The position numbers were made by a program, and so were the translations under genes. The notes under the pieces are model-generated. The model saw nothing but the letters and a program-made list of their open reading frames with translations, had not been told where the DNA came from and ran no database searches. From contig JAWPHD010000282.1 of assembly GCA_037043455.1 (NCBI GenBank), forward strand, positions 248,001 through 312,000: 64,000 nucleotides of DNA, read 5' to 3'. The stretch's first letter is position 1. Every line of letters begins with the position of its first letter. Source of the DNA: Cyrtodaria siliqua (lineage: Eukaryota > Mollusca > Bivalvia > Adapedonta > Hiatellidae). Shown here piece by piece: positions 1-13,800 of this stretch.

Positions 1-240
1 TTCAAAGTACTTAATAAAATCCTATATACCCAGTTGTATAAGTGTTATAACTTATTTCTAAGAAAACACATTGACTTAAAAGTTTTAAAATATGTTTATG
101 CAATCAGAGCAGACGATTTACACTCGTTATTTTGCAGTTTAACCATATCTCTAATCGAGCTCAAAATACACAAAACAATGAGAATATTATTGACATATTT
201 TTAGGTTTGTACTTAGCAATTTGGTTTAGTGTATTGTATA
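1..240. repeat. Dispersed repeat, copy 1 (second copy 60158-60385)
   Basis: The sequence from 'ttcaaagtacttaa' to 'ttaggtttgtacttag' is repeated in the same orientation at 60158-60385 with about 85-90 percent identity by eye. No coding potential was seen. The element class is unknown. Confidence 0.75.
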
Positions 241-655
241 TACTGCACACTTCATTCCATATATACTCCAAGGAAATCCCAAGATGTTTTGTAAAAAAAA
301 AAATTGCAGTTAAAGGACACAATTGTAATAATGTAGACGTTTTAATCACAGTACACGTTGTAACAAGAAATTCATAAATGTTGAAGTTCCTCTTTGAAAA
401 GTTGAGCCAGTTCAGCACTGTATTTAAGAGTTTGCAAAAAATTGCATCCTAAGTTTGCGCCAAAGGCGTTCTCTGTCAATAATGAAACTTTGCAGGAATA
501 CTATTTGCTGTGTTGTTTTAGTCTTTTTTCCGAAAGGAAAGATCTTGCGTAGTCATGTACCATTCGATAAATAGCAGCAGATTGTACATATTATATACAG
601 TGGAAATTCCTGTGTCGCATTTCTTTTTCCTTTCAGTATATGTTTTAAACCTAGT
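234..655. repeat. Dispersed repeat related to the element at 19186-19615
   Basis: The segment including 'ccaaggaaatcccaagatg', 'gtacacgttgtaacaagaaa' and 'gcaggaatactatttgctg' recurs at 19215-19615. The right terminal repeat ('tttctttttcctttcagtat') is present here, but the left one is missing. Confidence 0.75.
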
Positions 656-769
656 AGTGTGCCTAAAACAAGTCGCACTGTTAAGCATATGTTTTTCGTG
701 TGTGTAAACAAAACCTGACTTTTTAGCATATAAAATAAGAGTTCACTGCTAAGCATATGTTTTTAGCTC

Positions 770-1200
770 TACTGGCCGAAGGTGAGCCTATGGGATGACA
801 TGTTGTCTGTCGTCCATTAACTTTTGCCTTAATGACTTCTCATAAACCTCTTAGATGATTTTGACCAAACTTTACATGGATTATCATTAGGTCAGTGGGT
901 ATTAAGTCAAGAAAAATAGGTCAATGCCACATATACATGATGGCTGCCAGTACTTGAAATTGACCAAACCTTAAAAATCTTCTTGTTAAGAAGCACTGAA
1001 CAGATGTCGACAGATTTTCTTTATTAATGATTGCCAACCCCTACTATCTGATTTGTAAAAACGAAATCCTTGGGGTAAGAAATTGCCACACCCAAAGTGG
1101 GGTCCAAAGTTTGAATATAGAGATTTTGCATGTTTTACACAGGCATAGATTGGAAAAACTTTAAAAAGTTATTTCTGAAACCACAAGGCATAAAGCTCTC
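770..1200 (+). repeat. Bivalve-type dispersed repeat ('ctggccgaaggtgagcctatggg')
   Basis: It starts in 'agctctactggccgaagg' and continues with 'cgtccattaacttttgcc' and 'atgatggctgcc'. It is related to the blocks at 2432-3773 and 21135-22322. No ORF is preserved. Confidence 0.6.
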
Positions 1201-1289
1201 ATATATTGCATATAGCCTAAGCTTATTGTCATGTACAAGTTTTTATTAATTACCTTAACTATATTAGCCTTGTTTTACTAGAAACTCTA

Positions 1290-1660
1290 CACACAATACG
1301 ACGCAAACTCGGCCAATATGAACCGGAAGTTGGCCAATATGAAAAAAACAAGGCCAATATGAAGAAACTCGCCAATACGAGATTTAAGTGACGTCATTCA
1401 CGTTAAGTAATGTCATTTGCGCTCGCTTTTTGACATATAAATGAAATTAACGCTACTATACATAAATGCAAAGTATGTCAAAATAATTTGATCAAAAACA
1501 GATTATACTGTAGTGGCTGTTAATTAATAAAATTTTCATTAATTAAGTGTTTTCATATTGTCCGAGTTATTGGTCCTCGGACTGTCATATTGGCCCGCGA
1601 CCTTCGGCATTGGGCCAATATAACAGTCCTTGGGCCAATAACTGGGCCAATATAAAACTA
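1290..1660. repeat. Cluster of GGCCAATAT / ATATTGGCC motifs upstream of the first visible MFS exon
   Basis: At least seven near-copies of 'ggccaatat' or its complement occur, mostly in one orientation in the left half and mixed in the right half. A TGACGTCA octamer lies at 1389-1396. It looks like a degenerate repeat rather than a promoter, because exon 1707 is internal to the gene. Confidence 0.55.
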
Positions 1661-1706
1661 CTTAATTAATAACATCATATTATTTATCTGTGTTTTTCTA
1701 TAACAG

Positions 1707-1869
1707 GGAAGCAGGATGTACTCCGTTTGTGGCGTCCATGTTGGCCGATATCTACCCTGCAGAACTGCGTGGTACCGCCCTGGGTATCTATAATTGGGGA
1801 ATCTACATGGGGTACAGTCTCTCCTACGCACTCGGCAATCTTATCACTGCAGCTAATATAAACGGACAG
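1707..1869 (+). CDS. MFS transporter exon: TM4 end to TM5
   Basis: The acceptor is a pyrimidine-rich tract ending in AACAG at 1706; the donor is CAG|GTAAGA at 1870. The frame starts with the last base of a split codon (GG|G by inference, Gly) and then reads EAGCTPFVASMLADIYP, followed by LRGTALGIYNWGIYMGYSL. GEAGC followed by LRG.ALGIYN.G is typical of the TM4-TM5 hairpin of spinster-like MFS proteins. It ends in phase 0 after NINGQ and continues in the exon at 9813. Confidence 0.85.
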
Positions 1870-4800
1870 GTAAGAGTTCTTATGTTACAGACGTCTACAA
1901 GCATTTCGCAGTCATTCAGATCCATTTAATATTTCTAAGGGTGAACCTGAATCTATTGTAATTAACCCTTTGCCTTCTTAGGGTGACTACAATAGCCTTT
2001 GCGTCCATTGTAAACCCAGATCAGCCTGCGAGTAACTCTGATCAGGGTTTACAATATCTGGCTGCTCATCAGTCATTTCTCCAAAACCCCCTTTGTAACA
2101 TAAATGGAATGGTCTAAATTTAAAGAAAGGACAGTCCATTATACATTCATAGCGGGTTAAGGGTTATGAAAAAAAAGATAAAATAGTTTTGCGTTCATCG
2201 TTAAGGGTTATGAAAAAAAAGATAAAATAGTTTTGCGTTCAACGTTTGATTTGGTGTAACATTTTTGTCATGTTTAATCTTAAAATAAAATGTGTTTCAA
2301 CGAAAAGTTCTATAATATTGTTTCGACTTCATCATTTGACCATTGATTAATATGTTTATAGCATATTTCCTGTTCTTTAAGTGACTTCTACAAACTAGTA
2401 TTCTTTAAAAATGGTTTTAGTATATTTTTTAGATCACCTGAGCCGAAGGCTCAAGGTGATCTAATGGGATCACTCTTCGTCCGTCGTTCGTCCGTCCGTC
2501 GTCGTCGTTAACTTTTGCTTCAAACGACCTCCTCAGAAACTGCTCGGCCACTTTTTACCAAACTTCAAGTGGATGATCCATAGATAAATGTTTTTTAGAT
2601 TTGTTAAAAATTAGGTCTGCGCGACATCCACGATGGCCGCCATTACCATATATAGTCGAAACCTTAAAAAATCCTCTTCTCAAGAACTGCTGGACAGATT
2701 TCGACTGTTTTTCTTTTAAAATGATCGCCAACACCTAGACTATCAAGTTTGTTTAAATGAAGTTCCCGGGGTAAAAAATGACCTTGCCCTGGGGGTCCAA
2801 AGTTTGTATATTGGCATTTTGCATGTTTTTCATAGACTTATATAGGAAAAAAGCATCAGCTTATAGTCCTCTACTAAGTTTATTCAAATGGTGACCTTAG
2901 GGTCAAATTTGGCCCCGCCCGGGGTTCACAGTTTTGCATAGACTTATATAGGGAAAAAAATAAAAATCTTCTCTGAAACTACAAGAGCCAGAGGTTTAAT
3001 ATTTTGCATTTACTATAAGATTATGGTCCTTTACCAAGTTGTTCAAATGGTGACTCTGGGGTCACAATTGGCCCCGTCCCAGGGGTCACATATTTTACAT
3101 AGACTTGTATATGGAAAAACTTAAAAAATCTACCAGATGTTTAATATTTTGCATTTGCTATAAGCTTATGGTCCTCTACCAAGTTTGTTCAAATGGTGAC
3201 CCTGGTATAAGCTTATGGTCCTCTACCAAGTTTGTTCAAATGGTGACCCTGGTGTCAAATTTGGCCCCACCCCAGTGTCACAGTTTTACATAGACTTATA
3301 TAGGATTTTTTTTTAAAAAATCTTCTTCTAGCCAGAGGTTTAATATTTTGCATTTACTATGAGCTTATGGTCCTTTACCAAGTTTATTCAAATGTGACCC
3401 CATCAAATGGTGACCATGGGGTCACATTTAACCCTGCCCCAGGAGTCACATGTTTTACATAGACATGTATAGGGAAAAACTTAAAAATTTCCTTCTCTGA
3501 AACCACAAGGCACATTTCTCTCATATATTACATGTAGCCCTGGGGTCACATTTTACCATACCCCAGGGGTAACACTCTAGCACCTTCATTTTGTATTTGA
3601 TCTTTACCAAACTTTGTCAGTGTCTTTATATCAATGTTGTTAACACAACAGAGGCCACATTTCTTGAACAATCTTAACCAAACTTGCACAGATTGTATAT
3701 GACCATGAGAAGAAGTTTGATAATGGGCCAGTACTCAGGTGATCGATATAGGGCCATCTTGGCCCTCTTGTTTCAAATAAGACATGTAATACAATTGTTA
3801 CTAAAACTGGATTGAAACAAAATCATCAGGGTTTCCATTCTTTTTGAGTCACCTGTGAAACATGGCAGACATTTAGGGATCGCTTTGTACGTCGTCCGTC
3901 CTTGCAAGTCGTCTACCATCCGTCTGTTAAACTTTAACCGGAAGCCCATAACTTCAAAAGTATTTGACCTATGTTCATGAAACTTCACACACATCTTCAT
4001 CTTACCCCAAGGAATGTTTTTACACATGTCCAATAACTCTGACTTTTATTTTGGCAGAGTTATGCCCCTCTTCATAAAACTTTAAACTGCAATCTAACCA
4101 ATCTCATAACTGGCCATAACTTTGAAATAAAAACTTGGCAGGTAACACAAGTTCCGTGGAACACCCTTCTAGTTTTATCTGTATAAATGACAACCAAAAC
4201 ATATCATATACACGAAAAGTTCTATAATATTGTTTCGACTTCATCATTTGACCATTGATTAATATGTTTATAGCATATTCCCTGTTCTTTAAGTGACTTC
4301 TACAAACTAGTATTCTTTAAAAATGGTTTAAGTATATTTTTAGATCACCTGAGCCGAAGGCTCAAGGTGATCTAATGGGATCACTCGTCGTCCGTCCGTC
4401 CGTCCATCGTCGTTAACTTTTGCTTCAAACGACCTCCTCAGAAACTGCTCGGCCAGAACTAATACGGATCAATTTAGATTTAAAAGAATACAATTAGCAA
4501 TTGATAAGCTTTTCTCCTACTAGAGGTGGTCTCGCGGTATCTTGGGCAGGATTGGCTGTAGCAGACACATATTGATAACTGCGCCCCTTTCTTTGTATGT
4601 AATATGATGTAATTCAGTGGGTTTTTTACCCAAAATATTTGACGAAATTCGGCCCCATTCTCCCCTTGAAATAGTTATATTGTTTTCCCCTTTTTTGAGA
4701 AAAAATGCTCCTCAAAAAAACAAAACTTTTTTTTTTACTTTTAAATGTTGTTTCTTAGTTGACCACCCATAACATTTCCATCAAACATGTTCTTGATGTA

Positions 4801-7800
4801 AATTTAGTATTAAATGAAATACTGCAACTTAATACATAAACAAAACTACTATCTTTCTTCTTTATTTTAACATTGTTGAAATTCCCCCTTCTTCCAATTC
4901 ACGTTGAAATTTCCCCCCTCTAAAGGGCCCGACCTCCTTCTCCAAAAGGTAAAAAAACACGCTGAAATTATTTATGTATATGCCACACATGGTGAGTTTC
5001 AGTATGTAAAACAAGTGTTACTGTTTCTCATGTGATGTATTGTATTAAATGCATATGTTGTACATGGGAACTTCAATTATAACCCCGCAAAACAAAGTTT
5101 AGTTTGTATCCTGGATTCAGTCTGTCTGTCTGTCTGCCCATCCGACCTTCCCCCAATCACACTTTTTTGGTTGCCGCAACTTGTCATTTAGTTTTAAAGG
5201 GATTCAGTTTATATTTGGTAGGATTGTTTAAACATGTTATTTTGATTCAGCATATTTTAATGCAGCTATGGTATTTTATGGTTTAGTAAGAACCTTGTTG
5301 CTGCAACTAGTCATTCCATTTTGAATGGATTCGACCAGTGTTAAGGCAAAAAAAAAAAAAATACCTGTGTTTCCGGTGGCTCCGACCGACCCTATTTTTA
5401 AGGGGCCCTAAAATAAAATAAATAAATTTGTTCTGAACAATGATTTATCACAATATATCGAGGTAAACTGACATCACAGAGAAACTTCCAATTGTATCAT
5501 CAACTTGTATTGGGGTTTATGAGATAAATACATGTAGAATCTCACAATATCTTGCTCCAAAAAAAAAAAAGCAAACAAAAAAAAAATGCCTACTGACCTA
5601 CCCTATTTTTTAGAGCATGCAATAGGAAACACACTATGGATGCCGTCATGAGAAGATGATCATATTACAATATCATTTACATTTCACAGTTTCTAAAGGA
5701 GATATGATTCTTTTAGGATCAAGGTAATAGTCACAGCTTTTTGTTTCTCAATTATCAGTTTAGCCTTATAATCATCTTGTTTTATAATTAAAGTTTATAT
5801 AACACAGATCTTAATATGGTCATTCATCCATTATTACCAAAAAATACCCTTTTTGAGACATTTTCCCAGGCAGGGGAAATTGGTAACTCTACAACTATTT
5901 TGTTTAGACTGTATTTTTTCTATACTCTAAACAGATATATAATCCGAAGCACTGTACTACATATCATGTCAAAAAAGGTATCATTTTATCTGTTAACAGA
6001 CATGCTAACTTTTGCGTTATTTGTGTCTACAAATTAAACAAAGTTTTAAGTTCTCTATAACTATATTACATTAGCCTGCAATGATAAGGCGATTGAAAAG
6101 ACATCAACCAATTTTTCTTTATTCCTGTACTTTCAGTCATACACTCTACATGTGAGACCATTTCTTTGTTTTCCAACAATTTCTGTTTCACCTATACTTG
6201 TTTTCCACATTTATCAGGCCATTTCTAGTGACTTCCACATTTTCAGTGACATCCTTACTGGCAGCGACATTCACATTGACCTTGATACATTGATCTGACA
6301 TCCTCACTGACCTTGAAATACACATTGACATTGATACATTGATCTGACATCCTCACTGACCTTGAAATACACATTGACCTTGATAATTGATCTGACATCC
6401 TCACTGACCTTGAGATACACATTGACCTTGATACATTGGTCTGACATCCTCACTGACCTTGAAATCCACATTGACCTTGATACATTGATCTGACATCCTC
6501 ACTGACCTTGAAATACACATTGACCTTGATACATTGATCTGACATCCTCACTGACCTTGAGATACAAATTGACCTTGATACATTGATCTGACATCCTAAC
6601 TGACCTTGAGATACATGTTGACCTTGATACATTGATCTGACAGCCTCATTGACCTTGAAATACCCATTGACTTTGATACATTGATCTGACATCCTCACTG
6701 ACCTTGAGACATTGACCTTGACATCCACACTGACCTTGATATCCACATTGACAGTCACATCAGCATTGACATCTACCATACTGACCTTGTCATTCACACT
6801 GACCTTGTCATTCACACTTAGCTTGACAACTACACTGACATCCACATTGACATCCACACTGACCTTGACATCCACACTAACCTTGACAACTGCACTGATA
6901 TCCACATTGACATCCACTCTGACCTTGACATCCACACTGACTTTGACATTGACATCCACACTGACCTTGACATCCACACTGACCTTGTCATTCATACTGA
7001 CCTTGACATCCACACTAAGCTTGGCAACTACACTGACATCCACAGTGACCTTGACATCCACACTAACCTTGACATCCACATGACTTTGAAATCGACATCC
7101 ACACTGACCTTGACCTCCACACTAAGCTTGACAACTACACTGACATCCACATTGACATCCACATTGACCTTGTCATACATACTGACCTTGACATACACAC
7201 TAACCTTGACAACTACACTGACATCCACATTGACATCCACACTGACCCTGACCTACACACTTAACTTGACTGCCACACTAACCTTGACATTTACATTCAG
7301 CCATTGACAATGACAAACACTTTCCCAATTTTTCAGATTGCTTATTAAGAGAAATTGTTTCTTACGCTGATACCAGAATATATGATATATTCCCCCCACA
7401 ATTTGATTAGTGCAGATGTACTAAGAAAATAACACAACCCTGACACAAAAATGTGCTTTAAACTTGAATTCTGCTCTCATATTCCTCTACATGTAACCCA
7501 TTCCCTATAATAATCTTATTCAATACAGTTTATTTTATAAGGACTAAAGCCTATTGTATCTAAAGTGAGTATTCTTTTGTTTCTAGATAAAGATATCATT
7601 GGTACAGAAGTCTGTCCGTCCGTCATCAAATTTGCTGATAACTTCAGTTCTCATTTCAAACTTGACATTTGCATTACCCATGATGGGAAGAGGAACCCTA
7701 TCCATTTTGATGCAAGTTGGTTGAAAGTCAAGGTCGTGGGTTTTAGGGAGGGAAGGGAATAAGTGGAATGTGTAGACTAACTTACCAAATGAATAAATAA

Positions 7801-10800
7801 TAATGAACGATCCAATTAAACAATTTATAATTGAATTAAGCATTTTAACGATATTATAATACTGGTAGGTGTAATTCACCTTTGTATCATACTAATATAT
7901 CTATAGAAATGCAACAAAGTTGAGTTACTTCCTAACCTGTGTTAAGATCACAATGGAAGGAAAATGATGTTCATTTAAACAGGTGACCTTTTAACACAGG
8001 TTTATTTTGTTAATTTTGGAATTAAAGAAATATAGACAACAAGGTATGAATGTTGCCATAAAGAGTTGTCAGCCCTGATTTTTGAAAGTCGTCATTCTTA
8101 CTCTAAAGCAATGAGTCTGAGACCTAAAAGAAACCAGTCTCAGACTGCAAAATCACTCGTCTCAAACTATAACATTTTATCAATGTCCAACCTTATTGTA
8201 ACCAGTCTAAGTATATGAAGAAACCAGTCCTGGTGTAACCATGCAGTCTAAGTATCCGAAGAAACCAGTCCTGGTGTAACCAGTCTAAGTATCTGAAGAA
8301 ACCAGTCTTGGGTCATAAATAACTAGTTTTGGGAAGGGCCGTAACTAATGTTGTAAGAACTTGTGGCCCGACCCATTTGCATACTTTGTAAAAAAACAAG
8401 AAAAAACGAAAAAAAACATGTTTAAACTATAAATAATTAGTCTCAAACTCATATGTTATCAATGTCCAACCGTATCGTAACTAGGTTAAGTATCCTAAGG
8501 AACCAGTCTTGGGTAAACAATAAATAGTCTCAAACTCAAATGTTATCACTGTCTAGCCATATTGTAACCAGTCTTAAGGACTTTTGGTCAGCCATCTTTG
8601 AAAAGAAAATCCAAAATGGATGGGGTAGGGTTAATTGAAATTTTCATCCAAATGCATATTATAGGCTTGAACAATGTCAGTGATATAATAGATGACAGTA
8701 ATTCAACACTATTGATGTGAACATAATATCAGAAACAATATTTATTTGGCAGAAATAGTGCCCTTTATATTCGAAAAGTTCAGTACAATTTTACTCGAAG
8801 ATGTTTTGTTTTTTATGTTAAATAAATGTGTCCATTTATATAAAAATGGCACATGAGACATGATTTCTAAAAAAAGTAAGCCATGTTATCACATATCCAA
8901 AATTTGAAGTACACCATTGTTAAAAATGAAGACTTCTTTATATGCCGTGAACCTTCAACACACCATGATACACATAAAAAGCATGCACATGAATTGTAAA
9001 TTGAAACATGTGGTATGGTGAAACATTCGGATAAACAGGTCATTTGATCGTATTCAGATCGAATATAATAATAAATTACTCTTGTTTTGCCATGTTTCTA
9101 CTCACGACAGTCACTCAGTTGTGTTTAATACATCCACAAATATAGTTGCCATTTATAATAGTTCGACAATTAAAACCTGTCAGTGCCACTATACTATAGC
9201 ATTGAGATTATTTTGAAAGTACATGCCGTTGAAAGAATAGTTTGTTATTTTTTTACAATGATTAACTTTGAAATTTGGATGATGTGATATTGTACAAAAC
9301 TTTTCAAATCTAAAGGGCACTATTTCTGCCAAATAAATATTGTTTCTGATATTATGTTCACATCAATAGTGTTGAATAACTGTCCTCTATTATATCATTG
9401 ACATTGTTCATGCCTATAATATGCATTTGGATGAAAATTTCAATTAACCATACCCCATCCATTTTGGATTTTCTTTTCGAAGATGGCTGACCAATATTCC
9501 TTAAGTATCCAAAGGATCAGACTTGGGTCAAAAATAACTAGTATCAAATTGGAGTAGCGAGTCTAAGGCTTCAAAATAACCAGTTTTGGGCTCAAAAATA
9601 ACTAGTCTCTAACTCAAAAGTGTTAAGTCATGGACCTTATTCAACCACTTTCACACTCAAAAGTCACCAGTCTAAGGCTAAAATGTAACAATCCTTAGCC
9701 TCCAAACTTACCAGTCTGAGGCTCAAAAGTATCCTGTCTCAGGTTAACTAGCTGGTTGTTATTTTGATACAGGTAATGGGCAGGTCATTCATTTACATTT
9801 AATCTGTTTCAGGGTTGGAGATGGTCATTCTTCATCTCTGGTATACCTGGTATTTTGATTGGTATACTCATGTTTATTACGCTAAAAGAACCGGAGAGGA
9901 AAAATGCATCAGCAGAAGCCGAGAAATCAGACGTCAAGATAGCGGAAGCAGATAAAATTGGGACATGTCAGAAGTTAGGGATGATTTTGAAACCTTTCCT
10001 TGCCCCATCCCTTATTCTAGCTGTGCTTGCAGGGTCAATAAGGAATGCAGGTAGGTGGTGCTGCTATAACTTACCATGTATAATACGCAGTATGTTATGC
10101 TTTATAGGGATTGAAGAGTGGGTGGGTGCTTTAGGTGTACCGGAAGTAAATCAAATCCCACTGGGTCCAATGCAATATTGTCCAAGCTTTCTAGTTAGCC
10201 ATTTTTCAAAATGAAGTTCAAACTAAGATTCACTTACATGTTCTTAGTCATGAGACCTGCCTCTCTAGAAAACTGCTGAGAATAGTAGGGGTCATGTGGC
10301 ATATAAGAAAATAAAATTCTGATCTTTGTGACACCGTGAACAAACTGCATTCATTCGGCACCTCTTAAATGTGTTCTACTTTCACTTTCAAAACTGTCAA
10401 GTTGATAAATAAAATCATCATACAACCATGCAAATGGTTTTTAGCTATCACAAACAAGTCAATAAAGTCATTTCATCCAGAAAAACAGGCCTTAAATACT
10501 CAAAAATGCCTTTTATCACAAAAACAGTTAGGGATTATATATTTGGGAACTCCTTTCATCTACACCAGGCATGAATACCACAGTGATTTACTTCCTGTAT
10601 GCCTTTATATATGCAGGAATACAGCCGTCTGCAAAACAACAATCATCTTCCCGGAGGCACTATCGATACAGTGATACATGCAAACAATGCTTACAGTATA
10701 ATCTATGATTATACAGGTATTGACTGGTACTTTGCCTCAGTAGGACATTTTTGCCAGGAAAAAATGCGCTCGTTTAAACTGGGTCTACTATTTTATCTTG

Positions 10801-13800
10801 TTTGTTGTGTTTGGCCCTATCTCTCTATTGTTATTTCTCAACTTGCAGCTGGTTATGTGTTTGCATACAACACTCAGCCTTACTTCACGAGCATTGGCGA
10901 GTCAAAAGAAGACATTGCTACATACATGGGCTGGATTCCAATTGTAGGTGGCAGTCTGGGTGTGTTTGTAGGCGGGTTTATCTCCGACAGGGTCGTCAAG
11001 GGGCGGGGCATATATGCCAGGGTTGTTGTGGTGATTGCCAGTTTGGTAAGCATATGTAGTGTTCTATATTACTTTAAATACAAAATGCCTATACCCTGGC
11101 ATAAAACATTGTATACCATTCCCTGATTATGACATTGAGTGGTCAACAATTAGTACTGTCAACAATTAGTACTGTCAACAATTAGTACTGTCAGCAATTA
11201 GTACTGTCAGCAGTTGTACTGTCAACAATTAGACTGTCAGCAATTAGCACTGTCAGCAATTAGTACTGTCAACAATTAATACTGTCAGCAGTTGTACTGT
11301 CAACAATTAGTACTGTCAGCAATTAGTACTGTCAACAATTAGTACTGTCAACAATTAGTACTGTCAGCAGTTGTACTGTCAACAATTAGTACTGTCAACG
11401 GTGAGTACTGTCAGCAATTAGTACTGTCAGCAATTAGTACTGTCAACAATTAGTACTGTCAACAATTAGTACTGTCAGCAATTAGTACTGTCAACAATAA
11501 GTACTGTCAGCAAATTAGTACAGTCAACAATTAGTACTGTCAGCATTTTGTACTGTCAGCAGTTAGTTCTGTCAACACTTAGTACTGTCAATGATTAGTA
11601 CTGTCAGCAGTTAGTATTGTCAACAATTAGTACTGTCAACAATTAGTACTGTCACCAAATAATACTGTCAGCAATTAGTATTGTCAGCAGTTTGTACTGT
11701 CAACAATTGGTACTATCAACAATTAGTACTGTCAGCAGTCAGTACTGTCAACAATTAGTACTGTCAGCAGTTAGTACTGTCAACAATTAGTACTCTCATG
11801 TCACGGGCGCTACAGTAGTACACAATGTTGTAGTTTGTAAAATATGCAAGTTTTTACGGTCAAGTGCTCTGGCGACACAACACATTTGGTAAATGGTAAC
11901 TCACTTGTGATGACATCATCCGGCGTTGAATACAAATTCAAAATAGAAAGTATAGACACTTTCAACATCGGAATTGCCATGCGTAATGTTTTTCTTTCAC
12001 AAACACAACCAACATTGCATCGTGTTATGTCTTCTGCATCAAAGTACACCGGTAAATCAGCAAAGTCTATTGAAATTACCAATACAATAACATGAGAAAA
12101 TAGATTATGATACATATCACGATACAGTCTCTTGTATCGCAATATATCATGACACATTTTTTGGATGCGATACCCAGCACTAAATGTTATACTAAAAATA
12201 TACCAGCTTTTGGTTGGACACAAACATTATACTAAAAATATACCTTTACTCATATAACATGGTCTGTTTCTATTTCACAATATATATGGCATGGTTACAA
12301 TTAATGTTTTACTCTCCAGAGAGTTAAAGTTAGAAATAAAGAAGTGTTCAATAATAAAAATATCCCTCTATTTTTTCACTTATATTTTATTTTACAGGTA
12401 ATTGCAGCACCATTCGCAGCAGGGACATTGTTCTTCGATCCGCCGTATGCATATATCTGTCAAATTCCCTGTTATCTTTTTGGTAAGTACATTCTTGTTA
12501 TACTCCCCCGCCAACAAAGTTGTAGAGGGGTGTACTGGTTTGAGCTTGTCTGGCATCTGTCTGTCTGTAGACCAAAATCTTGTATGCTTAACTCCTCATT
12601 CATTTTAAGGTGGATTGTTTTTATATTTGCCATGTTGATTAATCATGATATGAAGATGTCAGCAAAGGAAGGATTTTTAGCTCTAATGGCCTCTTCCATC
12701 CGTCCGTACATCAGTCCATCCGTCTGTCCGTCCGTTAACTTTTGGCTCAATAACACGATAGGGCTTTTATTTTTCATCCGATGTTTTTCAAATTTTACCA
12801 GATTGTTGATATCAATGAAAGCTCGGACGAGTTCGAAAACCAGCCAGTTCGGACCATTAACACCAAAGTTATGGCCCTTGATTTAGTTAAAATATTGTTA
12901 TATTTTGCCTCGTTAACGCGATAGGGCCTTCACTTTTCATCCGATCTTTACCGAACTCTATCAGATTATTGATATCAGTGAAACCTCAGACGAGTTCAAA
13001 AACAGCCTGTTCGGAATTGTAAAACTGTAGTTATGGCCCTTGATCTAGTTGAAATTGCTATATTTTGCTGCGTTAATACGTTAGGGCCTTAATTTTTCAT
13101 CTGATCTTTACCAAACTCTACCAGATTGTTGATATCAATGAAAGCTCGGACGAGTTTGAAAGCCAACCAAAATATTTTAAGGATGATCAGTACCAGGTCT
13201 AGTTATGCATGTCATCGCTGTATTTCGGTTGAATGATTTTTGGCGGAGTTATGGCCCTTTAAAGGTTTTAATACACAAACTTTGTCCTGACTAGTTCTCC
13301 TAAATCTCTGGCCAGATTTCAACGAAACCTGGCAGGGATGATCAGTACCAAGCCTAATTGCACATATCATCACCATGTGGATACTACACACACATCTCCT
13401 CGTTCATTATTTGATGGATTGTTTTAATATTGTACATGCTGATTAAGTAGGATATGATGATGTTTGTGAAGAAAAGATTTTTGATTTTTTCATTTCTGCA
13501 TGTGTTAATGGTCACCTCTATTAAGAAACCACCTGTCTTAAGCAGCCACATTTTCTACATCCTGTTAAACAGTGTTAGTGTAAATCAACCTTTATTAAGC
13601 AGCCACCTGCCTTCAAAGATCACTATTGGTCTTTCCCTTGAGTGACTGCTTAAGACAGGTTTGACTGTATATCATATAGGGAAATCTTGTGTGTCTAACT
13701 CCTCATTCATTATGAGATGGATTGTTTAATTGTTGACATGTACCAATTACTGAGAGAAAAAATGTTAAAAGTCTTCTGTTTAAATTGAACAAGTTCAAAA

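Noticed and set aside
6450..7307. 209-codon minus frame and 123-codon plus frame (Val/Asp-Lys and Thr-Leu repeats)
   Set aside because: Translation of an 18-bp minisatellite in a transporter intron, open on both strands.
10599..11126. 175-codon single-exon frame
   Set aside because: Only 10849-11045 is exon; the flanks are intron read-through with no transporter similarity and with splice sites at both borders.
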